Notes: generated by a model not told the origin, from the sequence alone. A stretch of 64,000 bases of DNA from Nocardioides panacisoli (GCF_019448235.1 NZ_CP080409.1:2666001-2730000), one strand, 5' to 3'; shown: positions 9,180-17,277, counted from the stretch's first letter. Made by a program: numbers and translations.

Positions 9180-11116
9180 ACGACGAGTCGCCCGAGGGGC
9201 CGATGATCGGTGGCCGCTACCAGCTCGGTGAGCTGCTGGGCCGTGGCGGCATGGCCGAGGTGCGCAAGGCCGTCGACACCCGGCTGGGCCGGGTCGTCGC
9301 GATCAAGCGGCTCCGCACCGACCTCGCGACCGACGACAATTTCCAGGCACGCTTCCGGCGTGAGGCGCAGTCCTCGGCCGCGCTGAACCACCCCTCGATC
9401 GTCGCCGTCTACGACACCGGCGAGGAACGCGCCACCAACGGCGTCATGCAGCCCTACATCGTCATGGAGTACGTCGAGGGCCGCACCCTGCGCGACGTGC
9501 TCCGCGAGGGTCGCAAGATCCTGCCCGAGCGGGCCCTGGAGATCACCAGCGGTGTGCTGGCGGCGCTGGACTACAGCCACCGCGCCGGGATCATCCACCG
9601 CGACATCAAGCCGGGCAACGTGATGCTGACCCCGGCCGGCGACGTCAAGGTGATGGACTTCGGCATCGCGCGCGCCATGAGCGACGCGGCCACGTCGATG
9701 ACCCAGACCGCGGCGGTGGTCGGCACCGCGCAGTACCTCTCCCCCGAGCAGGCGCGCGGTGAGTCCGTCGACTCCCGCTCCGACGTCTACTCCGCCGGCT
9801 GCCTGCTCTACGAGCTGCTCACCGGGCAGCCGCCGTTCGTCGGCGACTCGGCAGTGGCGGTGGCGGTCCAGCACGTGCGGGAGCCGGCGACGCCGCCCTC
9901 GCACCTGGACGCGGACCTGCCGGACTCGGTGGACGCGATCGCGATGAAGGCGCTGACCAAGCGCATCGACGAGCGCTACCAGTCGGCGGCGGAGATGCGC
10001 CACGACATCGAGCGCTACCTGGCCGGCCGTCCGGTGGCGGCGGTGGTGACACCGCCGGTGCCGCCACCGGAGGACCCGCCGACCGCGGTGGTCGGTGCCC
10101 CGGTGGCCGACGCGACCGGCGCCACGCCCGCGCAGGGCAACGGCGGCGACCGTCGCGACGACCGCCGCAACAAGGTGGGCTTCTGGGTGCTGCTCGGCCT
10201 GCTGCTGCTCGCGCTGATCGTGTCGGCGTTCCTGGTGTGGCCGCGGCTGTTCGACACCACCGAGCCCGACGTGCAGGTGCCCGAGGTGCTCGGGCTGTCG
10301 CGCGACGAGGCGCGCAGCGAGATCGGCGACGAGGGCCTCGAGGTCACCCACACCGAGGAGTGCGTGGACAACGACCGCTACGACTCGGGTCAGGTGGCCT
10401 CCCAGGAGCCCGCCGGCGGCGACTACGTCCCGCCGGGCGAGACCGTGGAGCTGGTCGTGTCGACGGGGCCGTGCGAGTTCGCGATGCCCAACCTCACCGG
10501 GCAGCGCCGCAACCCGGCCATCCAGTCACTGACCGACCAGGGCATCCCGCGGCGCAACATCTCCGTCAGCACCGTCGAGAGCGACGAGGCGAAGAACAGC
10601 GTCGTCGCCACCAGGCCCGAGCCCGGCAGCGCGATCACCACCGACACCAGCATCGAGCTGCGGGTCTCCGACGGCCGCGCGACGATCCCCGACATCGTCG
10701 GCATGCGGCAGAACGAGGCCGAGCAGCTGCTGCGCGAGCGCGGCTTCAACCCGGTGGCCCGCGAGGAGGACGACACCGAGCGGCCCAAGGGCGAGGTGGT
10801 CGAGCAGATCCAGCAGGCGGGTGAGAAGGCCGACGACGGCGACGACGTGGTCTTCTTCGTCTCCACCTACGACCCGAAGGCCGACAGCGACGACGACGGC
10901 CTGACCGACCAGCAGGAGGAGAACCAGGGGACCGACCCCAACGAGCCCGACACCGACGGCGACGGCGTGCAGGACGGCCAGGAGGTCGAGGACGGCACCG
11001 ACCCCAACGAGCCCGACACCGATGGTGACGGCGTCGACGACGGCGAGGACCCCGACCCGAACGACCCGGACGTCCCCGGCGGCCCGACCGACGACGACGA
11101 GCTCGTCCCCGACTGA
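9176..11116 (+). CDS. pknB: PknB receptor Ser/Thr kinase with PASTA domains and TSP3-like tail
   Basis: Essential-type kinase coordinating wall growth. Kinase domain at residues 10-275: LGRGGMAEV, AIKRL near 43, HRDIKPGNV near 141, DFGIARAMSD near 161 and SPEQARGE. The membrane helix is at about 334-357. Three PASTA domains follow (about 364-432, 434-499 and 501-563), one fewer than the usual four of mycobacterial PknB. The last 80 residues are unusual: repeated DTDGDGVQDGQEVEDGTDP-type units that match thrombospondin type-3 calcium-binding repeats. The start overlaps the upstream stop as GTGA. The stop codon runs into a 32-base tandem repeat. Confidence 0.95.
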   Translation: MNDESPEGPMIGGRYQLGELLGRGGMAEVRKAVDTRLGRVVAIKRLRTDLATDDNFQARFRREAQSSAALNHPSIVAVYDTGEERATNGVMQPYIVMEYVEGRTLRDVLREGRKILPERALEITSGVLAALDYSHRAGIIHRDIKPGNVMLTPAGDVKVMDFGIARAMSDAATSMTQTAAVVGTAQYLSPEQARGESVDSRSDVYSAGCLLYELLTGQPPFVGDSAVAVAVQHVREPATPPSHLDADLPDSVDAIAMKALTKRIDERYQSAAEMRHDIERYLAGRPVAAVVTPPVPPPEDPPTAVVGAPVADATGATPAQGNGGDRRDDRRNKVGFWVLLGLLLLALIVSAFLVWPRLFDTTEPDVQVPEVLGLSRDEARSEIGDEGLEVTHTEECVDNDRYDSGQVASQEPAGGDYVPPGETVELVVSTGPCEFAMPNLTGQRRNPAIQSLTDQGIPRRNISVSTVESDEAKNSVVATRPEPGSAITTDTSIELRVSDGRATIPDIVGMRQNEAEQLLRERGFNPVAREEDDTERPKGEVVEQIQQAGEKADDGDDVVFFVSTYDPKADSDDDGLTDQQEENQGTDPNEPDTDGDGVQDGQEVEDGTDPNEPDTDGDGVDDGEDPDPNDPDVPGGPTDDDELVPD

Positions 11117-11235
11117 CTCGGCGCCAACTCGGCCGAAGAAGGTGCCGAGTCGGCGTGAACTCGGCTCAGAAACCGGTCGAGTCGGCGTGAACTCGGCTCA
11201 AGAACCCGCCGAGTCGGCGCCAACTCGGCACCGCG
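11115..11235. repeat. 32-bp tandem repeat of hairpin units between convergent genes
   Basis: Four copies start at 11115, 11147, 11179 and 11211, an exact 32-base period; the last is truncated. Each core reads GAGTCGGCGTGAACTCGGC or a close variant, so the arms CCGAGT and ACTCGG can pair into a small hairpin. The array fills the space between the pknB stop and the stop of the convergent DUF881 gene. It could act as a two-way transcription terminator. Confidence 0.85.
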
Positions 11236-12030
11236 TCAGGCGAGCGGCTCGGCGTACTGGTGGTCGATGAGGCCCTCGAACGCCGGCGCCTGGATCTCCT
11301 CGACGCCCTCGAGGTCCCAGCCCTTCTGGATCCGCTCGTCCTCGGCGTCGGACATGTAGATCTGCACCCACGGGTCGGCGCGGACGGACTCGGCGATCTC
11401 CTCCTGGTCACCGACCGCCTCGATGACGAACGGCTGCGGGTACGGGCGGCCCTGCAGCTGCACGACACTGCCGCGGCAGCGGATGCCGGTGGTGGAGACG
11501 ACGCGCTGGCCGGCGATGGTGATCGCCTCGGCGCCGCCGACCCACATCGCGTTGACGACGGCCTGGATGTCCTGCTGGTGGACGACGTACCAGTTGGGCT
11601 TGGGGTACTCGCGGTCCTCGGGGTTGTCGCTGGCGTGCCGCTCGACCGCGACGTCCATGAGGTCCTTGGGCCCGTCCGAGAGCGTCACGCGGATGCCGGA
11701 TCCGCTGCGCGGCGTCATGCCGGCGGGGTCGTGGAGCTGGTCGGCCTGGGTCTGGAGCTGCTCGACGCGGCCGTCGTCGACGTTGCTGGTGAGGTCCTCG
11801 ATCTGGGCGTCGAGCTCGTTGACGCGGGCCTCGAGGGCGTCGTACTCCTCGGTCTCGGCCTGGGCGAGTCCGGCGAGGTCCTGGTAGCGCTGCGGACGCA
11901 GGTCGATGCCGTCGCTGCTGACCGCGGAGGACACGAAGAGGACGCCGATCAGTACGCCGGCCACCGGGGTCCCCCAGCGCCATGCGGCCGACCGGCGGCC
12001 CGGAGTGGTCTCCTCGTCCGCACCCGTCAT
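11236..12030 (-). CDS. DUF881 membrane-anchored protein
   Basis: A 264-residue DUF881 protein. It has a short cytosolic head, one membrane helix (about 20-38, GTPVAGVLIGVLFVSSAV), an extracellular coiled coil (about 55-105) and a C-terminal conserved domain with NWYVVHQQDIQAVVNAMWVGG, the family core, and IRCRGSVVQLQGRPY. The family often lies beside crgA near the origin, as here, and is suspected to act in division; no reaction is known. The ATG at 12030 is chosen because a -10-like TAGGCT lies only seven bases upstream, which suggests a leaderless transcript. Confidence 0.88.
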   Translation of the reverse strand: MTGADEETTPGRRSAAWRWGTPVAGVLIGVLFVSSAVSSDGIDLRPQRYQDLAGLAQAETEEYDALEARVNELDAQIEDLTSNVDDGRVEQLQTQADQLHDPAGMTPRSGSGIRVTLSDGPKDLMDVAVERHASDNPEDREYPKPNWYVVHQQDIQAVVNAMWVGGAEAITIAGQRVVSTTGIRCRGSVVQLQGRPYPQPFVIEAVGDQEEIAESVRADPWVQIYMSDAEDERIQKGWDLEGVEEIQAPAFEGLIDHQYAEPLA

Positions 12031-12037
12031 ACTGTCT

Positions 12038-12043
12038 AGCCTA
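12038..12043 (-). promoter_or_regulatory. Probable -10 element, leaderless DUF881 transcript
   Basis: TAGGCT on the minus strand ends seven bases before the ATG at 12030, placing transcription start at or next to the A of the ATG. No Shine-Dalgarno sequence lies between. The assignment rests on spacing only. Confidence 0.4.
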
Positions 12044-12103
12044 GGTGGCGTCATCCAACGACGGCACCTGCCACCGCACCGAGCGCCGAGTTGAGGAGAA
12101 ACC

Positions 12104-12622
12104 GTGGCGAAGCTGCCGAAGCTGCCCCGCCCGTCGAAGAAGGACGACGACGTGCTGGCGAAGGCCTTCGAGCCCGACAAGGGGCCGGCGTTCTCCGTGC
12201 GGTTCGTGCTCGCGCTGGTGCTCATGATCGGCGGCATCGCCTGGGTCGCCTACTACTACCTGGGCGTGCGGCCCACCGACGGCTGGTTCGCCGCGACCCC
12301 GGTGGCCGACCAGGACGGCTCCGGTCCGATGTTCATCCAGGAGCTGCAGGACTGGAACTACCTGATCGGCTTCGGCGCGGTCGCGCTCGGCCTGATCGTC
12401 GCCGCGCACCCCTCCACGCCGCTCGGCCGCGGTCGCGGCGTCGTCGCCGGCATGCTGGGCTGCTTCGTCGTGGGCGTGCTGTGGATCTGCGTCTACTACG
12501 TCACGCAGACCTCCTCGCCGCCGATGGACATCCCGATCTTCAACGACCTGGCCCAGAAGAACCTCTTCGTGGGCATCGGACTGATGGCGGTGGGCTTCAC
12601 CTTCGCCACCAAGTGGGAGTAG
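12104..12622 (+). CDS. crgA: Double-length CrgA division protein
   Basis: CrgA is a small divisome membrane protein that helps recruit PBPs. Normal CrgA has about 90 residues and two helices; this protein has 172 residues and four helices (about 30-52, 84-102, 111-134 and 149-168). It reads as two consecutive CrgA modules: the pattern of a helix ending WVAYYYLG, then DWNYLIGFG, recurs as a helix ending WICVYYVTQ, then KNLFVGIGLMAVGF and the terminal KW. The GTG start has GAGGAG six bases upstream. It is divergent from DUF881 and followed by a strong terminator. Confidence 0.85.
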   Translation: MAKLPKLPRPSKKDDDVLAKAFEPDKGPAFSVRFVLALVLMIGGIAWVAYYYLGVRPTDGWFAATPVADQDGSGPMFIQELQDWNYLIGFGAVALGLIVAAHPSTPLGRGRGVVAGMLGCFVVGVLWICVYYVTQTSSPPMDIPIFNDLAQKNLFVGIGLMAVGFTFATKWE

Positions 12623-12646
12623 CCGACCCCACGATCACTCCTTGCT

Positions 12647-12673
12647 GACCCGCCTCGTTCGTCGAGGCGGGTC
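12647..12673 (+). terminator. Rho-independent terminator after crgA
   Basis: A perfect 11-bp stem (GACCCGCCTCG and CGAGGCGGGTC) with a TTCGT loop, 24 bases past the crgA stop, is followed by GCTTGGTTTT. This is the clearest intrinsic terminator in the window. Confidence 0.8.
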
Positions 12674-12679
12674 GCTTGG

Positions 12680-12759
12680 TTTTCCACAGGGTTTCCCACA
12701 GTCGGGGGATAACTACACGCATGTCATTCGCCCACAACTGTGGACAAACCTGTGGAAAA
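12680..12759. promoter_or_regulatory. Symmetric cluster of DnaA-box-like sites
   Basis: Two boxes point right (TTTTCCACA at 12680-12688, TTTCCCACA at 12692-12700) and two point left (TTGTCCACA as complement of 12739-12747, TTTTCCACA as complement of 12751-12759). A weaker site (complement of 12705-12713) sits in the middle. The outer doublets form an imperfect 21-bp inverted repeat. The cluster lies between the convergent crgA and rhomboid genes, about 50 kb from dnaA. Confidence 0.6.
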
Positions 12760-12760
12760 C

Positions 12761-12862
12761 GGGTCTCGACAGGCTCGACCACCGGATCGCCGCTCGACCA
12801 ACGGCCGCGGCGGGTCTCGACAAGCTCGACCAACGTGCCGCCGCTCGACCAACGTGCCGCCC
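12761..12862 (+). repeat. Interspersed repeat cluster 2
   Basis: Two full GGTCTCGACA(G/A)GCTCGACC units with three shorter CGCTCGACCAAC units between and after them. The cluster follows the DnaA-box cluster and ends 12 bases before the rhomboid stop codon. Confidence 0.8.
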
Positions 12863-12873
12863 AGCAGGCGGGG

Positions 12874-13809
12874 TCAGAGCAGGGTGACGGCGCGGGCGAC
12901 GGTCGCGGCGAGGAGTACGACGACCAGCAGGGCCAGGCCGCCCCACTGGACCAAGCCGCGGCGCTCCCGTGGCGCGAACACGAAGAGGGCGGCGATGAGG
13001 GCGCCGCCGAGGAAGCCACCCAGGTGTCCCTGCCAGGACACGTTGGGGATGGTGAAGGTGATGAAGGCGTTGATGCCCAGCCAGATCAGCAACGGCTGGA
13101 GGTCGCCGCCGACCTTCCACACCACGACCAGCAGCGCACCGAGCATCCCGAAGATCGCGCCCGAGGCGCCGAGGGTGTGGCTGTTGACGGCGGAGAGCCA
13201 GAAGACGCAGACCGAGGCCGCGAGCCCCGAGGCGAGGTAGAGCGCCAGGAAGCGCGTCCGTCCGAGCACGCGCTCCAGCTGCGGCCCGATGAACCACAGC
13301 ACCAGCATGTTGGCGCCGATGTGCCACACGTCGACGTGGGCGAAGGCGCTGGTGATCATCTGCCACAGGGCGCCGTCGGCGACGCCGGGGAACCACACGC
13401 CGTCGCCCTGCGTGCCGTTGGTGCACAGCCCCGCGCTGTCGACGCTGGGGTAGTAGCTGTCCGGGCTGGCCGCGGAGTTGCACACCCCGACCGGGCTCAG
13501 CGCGAGCCGGTTGATCAGGTCACTGGTGCGCCAGCCGGTGGCGATGATCGCCAGCCAGACCGCGGCGTTCAGCCCGATAAGGACGTACGACGTCAGCGCG
13601 GGGTTGTCCGAACGCTTGCCGCCGTACGGCGTCTGTCCGGTCCGCGTCTGCTTGCGGCCCTCGGCGACGCAGGCGGGGCACTGGAACCCGACCGATGCCT
13701 CGTGCATGCAGTCCGGGCAGATCGAGCGATCGCACCGCTGGCAGCGGATGTAGCACTCGCGGTCGGGGTGCCGATAGCAGGTCGGCACCCCGCCGGACGG
13801 TTCGGACAT
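12874..13809 (-). CDS. Rhomboid intramembrane serine protease with N-terminal zinc finger
   Basis: Cleaves membrane proteins within the bilayer; substrates are unknown. The N-terminal 60 residues hold a B-box-like zinc-binding module (CYRHPDRECYIRCQRCDR, CPDC, CPAC). The rhomboid core has six helices with the catalytic Ser in GASGAIFG (near residue 216), the His in GHLGGFLGG (near 262) and the conserved WHIGANM loop. The position beside ppiA and crgA matches the mycobacterial origin region. The start at the ATG before SEPSGGVPTC gives the full zinc finger. Confidence 0.92.
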   Translation of the reverse strand: MSEPSGGVPTCYRHPDRECYIRCQRCDRSICPDCMHEASVGFQCPACVAEGRKQTRTGQTPYGGKRSDNPALTSYVLIGLNAAVWLAIIATGWRTSDLINRLALSPVGVCNSAASPDSYYPSVDSAGLCTNGTQGDGVWFPGVADGALWQMITSAFAHVDVWHIGANMLVLWFIGPQLERVLGRTRFLALYLASGLAASVCVFWLSAVNSHTLGASGAIFGMLGALLVVVWKVGGDLQPLLIWLGINAFITFTIPNVSWQGHLGGFLGGALIAALFVFAPRERRGLVQWGGLALLVVVLLAATVARAVTLL

Positions 13810-13829
13810 GGCTGGTCAGACGGGGTGGG

Positions 13830-14339
13830 TCAGTTGACCTCGACCGACTCGATGACGACCGGGTCGATCGGCTTGTCCATCGCACCGGTGGGCACGGCGG
13901 CGATCGCGTCGACGACGTCGCGGCTGGCCTGGTCGGCGACCTCACCGAAGATGGTGTGGCGGCCGGTCAGGTGCGGCGTCTGGGCGACGGTGATGAAGAA
14001 CTGCGAGCCGTTGGTGCCCGGGCCGGCGTTGGCCATGGCGAGCAGGTAGGGCTTGGTGAAGGCGAGCTCGGGGTGGATCTCGTCCTTGAACTTGTAGCCG
14101 GGGCCGCCGGTGCCCTGGCCGAGGGGGCAGCCGCCCTGGATCATGAAGCCGGAGATGATCCGGTGGAAGATCAGGCCGTCGTAGAACTTCTCGCCCGAGC
14201 GGCCGGCGTCGTCGGTGTAGTCCTTCTCGCCGGTCGCGAGGCCGGTGAAGTTGGCGACCGTCTCCGGCGCGTGGTTGGGGAAGAGGTCGACGGTGACGTC
14301 GCCCTTGTTGGTCTTGAAGGTGGCCTGCTGGTTCGCCAT
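13830..14339 (-). CDS. ppiA: Cyclophilin-type peptidyl-prolyl isomerase
   Basis: Cytosolic prolyl isomerase of 169 residues. Cyclophilin motifs are intact: FHRIISGFMIQGG with the catalytic Arg, GTGGPGYKF, LAMANAGPGTNGSQFFI and GRHTIFGEV. There is no signal peptide. The ATG at 14339 is preferred over the frame's upstream start because GAGG lies nine bases upstream and MANQQATFKT matches the usual N-terminus of actinobacterial PpiA. The gene marks the edge of the conserved origin block; accessory genes begin beyond it. Confidence 0.95.
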   Translation of the reverse strand: MANQQATFKTNKGDVTVDLFPNHAPETVANFTGLATGEKDYTDDAGRSGEKFYDGLIFHRIISGFMIQGGCPLGQGTGGPGYKFKDEIHPELAFTKPYLLAMANAGPGTNGSQFFITVAQTPHLTGRHTIFGEVADQASRDVVDAIAAVPTGAMDKPIDPVVIESVEVN

Positions 14340-14521
14340 GCCGAGGTGCCTCACGCTCTGTCAGGATCCGACCCCGGACGGGGCCGCGGTGTCGTTCGCT
14401 GTCGTCGCGATCCTACGGGTCTCGGCCTGATCGGCGGGCGGGCGGTCGCCTGTGGATGGTAGACATGGAACAGTACGGCTTGAGACGCCAGGCCACCTCG
14501 GACGTGGAAGGAACCACCACG

Positions 14522-15106
14522 ATGCTGCGCAAGAAGAAGACGTTCGCCGACGAGGCCCGTGAGTGGGCGGAGGACGCCCGCGACTGGGCCGAGGACGTCG
14601 TGGAGACCATGCGCCCCCACGTGGAGTCGGCGCGCGAAGCCATGGACGACTTCGTGCACGACCGCGCGGTCCCCGCGCTGCAGGACGCCCGTGACAACGC
14701 CCAGCCCTACATCGCTGCCGGCGCGGCCAGCCTGGCCGAGCACGCCGAGCACGCGGCCGAGGTGGCGCAGGAGCGTGCGGACCAGCTGGCCGACCAGGTC
14801 GCGGAGGCGGCCGGTCGCCCGCGCAAGAAGAAGCGCTCCAAGTTCAAGATCGCACTCGTCGTGGGCGCGGTCGGCGGTGCGGCGGCGTACGCCGCGAAGA
14901 AGTTCGGCGGCAGCTCCAGCGCCGCGCAGGACGCCTGGACCCCGCCGACGCCGCCCGCCCCGGTGCAGTCCTCCCCGGGTGCGCCGCCGACCGACATGGC
15001 CGAGGAGAGCCTCGGCGAGGAGGCCCAGGACAAGGGTTCTGAGGCCAAGGACGGCCAGAAGCCGGACCCGCTGAGCGACCCGATCCCGCCGGAGGACAAG
15101 CCCTGA
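14522..15106 (+). CDS. Hypothetical amphipathic-helix protein with one membrane segment
   Basis: Not recognised. The 194-residue protein has a charged, helical first half (EWAEDARDWAEDVV, ESAREAMDDFVHDR, AEVAQERADQLADQV) typical of an amphipathic coiled coil. A basic patch (RPRKKKRSKFK) precedes a Gly/Ala-rich membrane helix (about 115-131), and the tail is Pro/acid-rich and probably disordered. The ATG at 14522 has GGAAGGA ten bases upstream. The gene is divergent from ppiA. A structural envelope or nucleoid-membrane role is possible but unsupported. Confidence 0.75.
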   Translation: MLRKKKTFADEAREWAEDARDWAEDVVETMRPHVESAREAMDDFVHDRAVPALQDARDNAQPYIAAGAASLAEHAEHAAEVAQERADQLADQVAEAAGRPRKKKRSKFKIALVVGAVGGAAAYAAKKFGGSSSAAQDAWTPPTPPAPVQSSPGAPPTDMAEESLGEEAQDKGSEAKDGQKPDPLSDPIPPEDKP

Positions 15107-15152
15107 TCCAGGGCGAGTCGCTTCGCTCCGACCCGCCCGTCATCATGGAGGC

Positions 15153-16049
15153 ATGACGGGCGGGGAGGAACGGGTCCGACGGCTGGTGGTGCTGGCCGCG
15201 ATCACGTTCGCGTACGCCGTCGCGCTCGGACTCGTCTACGTCCTCACCGTCCGCACCGACCTGGGCCGCGCCTTCGAGGACGCCGCCCTGCGCGGTGCGG
15301 TCCTGACCAGTGTGGCCGAGGCCGCCGACGTCGTCCTCGACATCGTCTCGGTCGGTTCCCTCTTCGGCGCGCTGGCCGTCGTCGCCCTCATCGCGCTGGT
15401 GCGCCTCGCCCGGGTCCCGGGCCTCGCCGCCGTCGGCATCATGGTCGGCGCGAACCTCAGCACGCTCGTGCTCAAGGAGGCGCTGCTCTCCCGCCCCGAC
15501 GTGGGCCTGGAGGAGTACGCGCCCGTCACGCTCAACAGCCTCCCGGGCGGCCACAGCACGGCGGTCCTCTCCGCGCTCGCCGCCGTGCTCTTCGTGCTGC
15601 CGCACCGGCTGCGGCTGCCGGTCGCGACGGCCGGCGGTGCGCTGGTCTTCCTGACCGCGGTCGCCACCATGTCGGCCGGCTGGCACCGCGCCGGCGACTC
15701 GGTGGCGGCGTTCCTGGTGGTCGGCGGCTGGACGGCGCTGGCAGCGACGGTGGTGGTCGCGGTCTCGGAGGAGCCGACGCACGCGCCCGCGCGGTCGTCG
15801 TACGCCGCCCGCTGGCTGGGGGCGGCCACGGCCGGTGCGCTCGCGCTGGGCCTGGTGGTGGCACTGACGCTGGATGCGGCGGCCGCGTTCCGCGACAGTG
15901 CACTCGGCCAGACGGTGGCGTTCCTGGCGGCGACGCTCGTGGTGCTCGGTGCGCTGGCGGGCGTGCTGCTGGTGACGCTGCGGGTGCTGGAGATGATGGA
16001 GTCCGCGGCCGGCGCCTCGCCGGTGCCGACCGGCTCCGGACGCCGCTGA
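15153..16049 (+). CDS. PAP2-family membrane phosphatase
   Basis: Integral membrane phosphatase of the PAP2 superfamily, probably acting on a lipid phosphate or pyrophosphate at the outer face. The three PAP2 motifs are present: KEALLSRP, LPGGHST in place of the usual PSGH, and SAGWHRAGDSVAAF with the catalytic His and Asp. About six to seven helices are expected. It may recycle undecaprenyl pyrophosphate, but PAP2 proteins have many substrates and the exact one cannot be told from sequence. Confidence 0.85.
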   Translation: MTGGEERVRRLVVLAAITFAYAVALGLVYVLTVRTDLGRAFEDAALRGAVLTSVAEAADVVLDIVSVGSLFGALAVVALIALVRLARVPGLAAVGIMVGANLSTLVLKEALLSRPDVGLEEYAPVTLNSLPGGHSTAVLSALAAVLFVLPHRLRLPVATAGGALVFLTAVATMSAGWHRAGDSVAAFLVVGGWTALAATVVVAVSEEPTHAPARSSYAARWLGAATAGALALGLVVALTLDAAAAFRDSALGQTVAFLAATLVVLGALAGVLLVTLRVLEMMESAAGASPVPTGSGRR

Positions 16050-16175
16050 GCCTCGGTCCGATGCCGCGGCCCAGCGGCCGCGAAACATCACCCAAGCAGG
16101 GGATGGGGAGCCCTCGTCGTCGCACTAGGTTCGAGGAGCGACCGCGTCGCGGACGCATCCACTCGAGGAGGGGTC

Positions 16176-16250
16176 ATGGACACTCGCACCATCGCCATCG
16201 CAGCGTTGATCATCGCGGTGCTGCTGGTCATCGTGTTGTTCGTCGTGTGA
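16176..16250 (+). CDS. 24-residue single-helix membrane protein
   Basis: A very short gene: MDTRTIAIAALIIAVLL and seven more hydrophobic residues, then TGA. It is almost entirely one membrane helix. The ATG has an excellent ribosome-binding site (GAGGAGGGG, spacing about five). It stands alone between the PAP2 and hemerythrin genes, same strand. No family is recognised; a similar architecture is seen in small stress-related membrane peptides. Confidence 0.5.
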   Translation: MDTRTIAIAALIIAVLLVIVLFVV

Positions 16251-16328
16251 GGACACGGCGTCGCGACGCCCGCGCATCGCGACGCCCGTGCGCCTCCCGG
16301 GTGTGGCCGACGGGTCTAGGCTCGCGGC

Positions 16329-16874
16329 ATGACTGCCATCGATGTGGGTCGCCCCGTGGAGGGCGACATCTTGGACCTCATCCTCGACGACCACCGCCTC
16401 TTCGAGGTCATGCTGCGCCAGCTGCGTGACGCGACCGCCGACCGCGACGCGGTCCGCAGGGCCTTCGCCGACGTGCTGATCGCGCACGGCGAGGCCGAGG
16501 AGGAGGTCGTCTACCCCAAGTTGCGGCGCAAGGCCGAGGACATCGGCGAGCACGAGGTGCACCACGGCCACGAGGAGCACGCCGAGGGCAACGAGGCGCT
16601 GCTGCAGGTGATGGAGCTCAAGGGCACCGACACCGAGTCCTTCGACGAGGCGGTGGAGAAGCTGAGCAACCTGGTCGCGCACCACCTCGCCGAGGAGGAG
16701 TTGAGCATCATCAACCCGGCACGGGCCGAGGTCGGGCCGCGGGTCCGCAGTGACCTGGGCAAGCAGTGGGCGGCGCGGCGCAACGAGCTGCTCGACGCCA
16801 ACTGCGGCTCACTGGAGAACCTGCGTCGCATCGTGAAGCAGGCCGACCGCGAGGGCCTGCTCGACGACGACTGA
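16329..16874 (+). CDS. Hemerythrin HHE domain protein
   Basis: Four-helix-bundle protein expected to bind a di-iron centre that senses or carries oxygen or reactive species. The metal ligands fit the HHE pattern: DDHRLFEVML near residue 21, AHGEAEEEVVYP near 60, HEVHHGHEEH near 82 and AHHLAEEELSI near 120. The C-terminal 50 residues are charged and lack metal ligands. It is cytosolic, with no signal. It stands alone, so its partner is unknown. Confidence 0.88.
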   Translation: MTAIDVGRPVEGDILDLILDDHRLFEVMLRQLRDATADRDAVRRAFADVLIAHGEAEEEVVYPKLRRKAEDIGEHEVHHGHEEHAEGNEALLQVMELKGTDTESFDEAVEKLSNLVAHHLAEEELSIINPARAEVGPRVRSDLGKQWAARRNELLDANCGSLENLRRIVKQADREGLLDDD

Positions 16875-16920
16875 GTGCGAGGAGCCCTTGCGGAGGTACG
16901 CCGACCTCAGCCGACGGGGG

Positions 16921-17268
16921 TCACTCCTCCCGCGGGGAGGCTCCGACGAGCTCGGGGTTCTCCTCGCGGAGCTGGCGGGCGGCCTGCCGCTCGACGTAGA
17001 AGATCAGGCCGGGCACGAGGCCGGCGACCATCAGCAGCAGGAACCGGCTCAACGGCCACAGTGCCTTCTGGGTGAGCACGAACGCGACGACGACGTAGAC
17101 GATGTAGATCCAGCCGTGGATCATCCAGATCCAGTCGAAGTCCTCGCCGAGGCGCTGCACGGAGCTGCCCTCGGCGAAGCCGTACTTGGCGATCGCGTCG
17201 AGCGTGCCGGCCACGAGGAGCACGCCGACGACCATCGCGAGTGCTTGGTAGGTGCGGAACAGGCTCAC
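16921..17268 (-). CDS. DUF3817 integral membrane protein
   Basis: A 115-residue membrane protein with three helices (about 5-25, 48-66 and 74-92) and the DUF3817 signature WIWMIHGWIYIVYV, then KALWPLSRFLLLMVAGLVPG. Function is unknown. The gene lies nine bases downstream of the SURF1 gene in the same direction, which suggests a shared transcript, and this neighbourhood is common in actinobacteria. Confidence 0.85.
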   Translation of the reverse strand: MSLFRTYQALAMVVGVLLVAGTLDAIAKYGFAEGSSVQRLGEDFDWIWMIHGWIYIVYVVVAFVLTQKALWPLSRFLLLMVAGLVPGLIFYVERQAARQLREENPELVGASPREE

Positions 17269-17277
17269 GTCCAGAAC

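Noticed and set aside
11115..11235. Possible CRISPR array because of regular repeat spacing
   Set aside because: The whole 32-base unit is repeated; there are no distinct spacers and no cas genes.
12680..12759. A second replication origin
   Set aside because: The dnaA-dnaN gap already has the expected origin features; this cluster lacks an unwinding element and lies between convergent genes.
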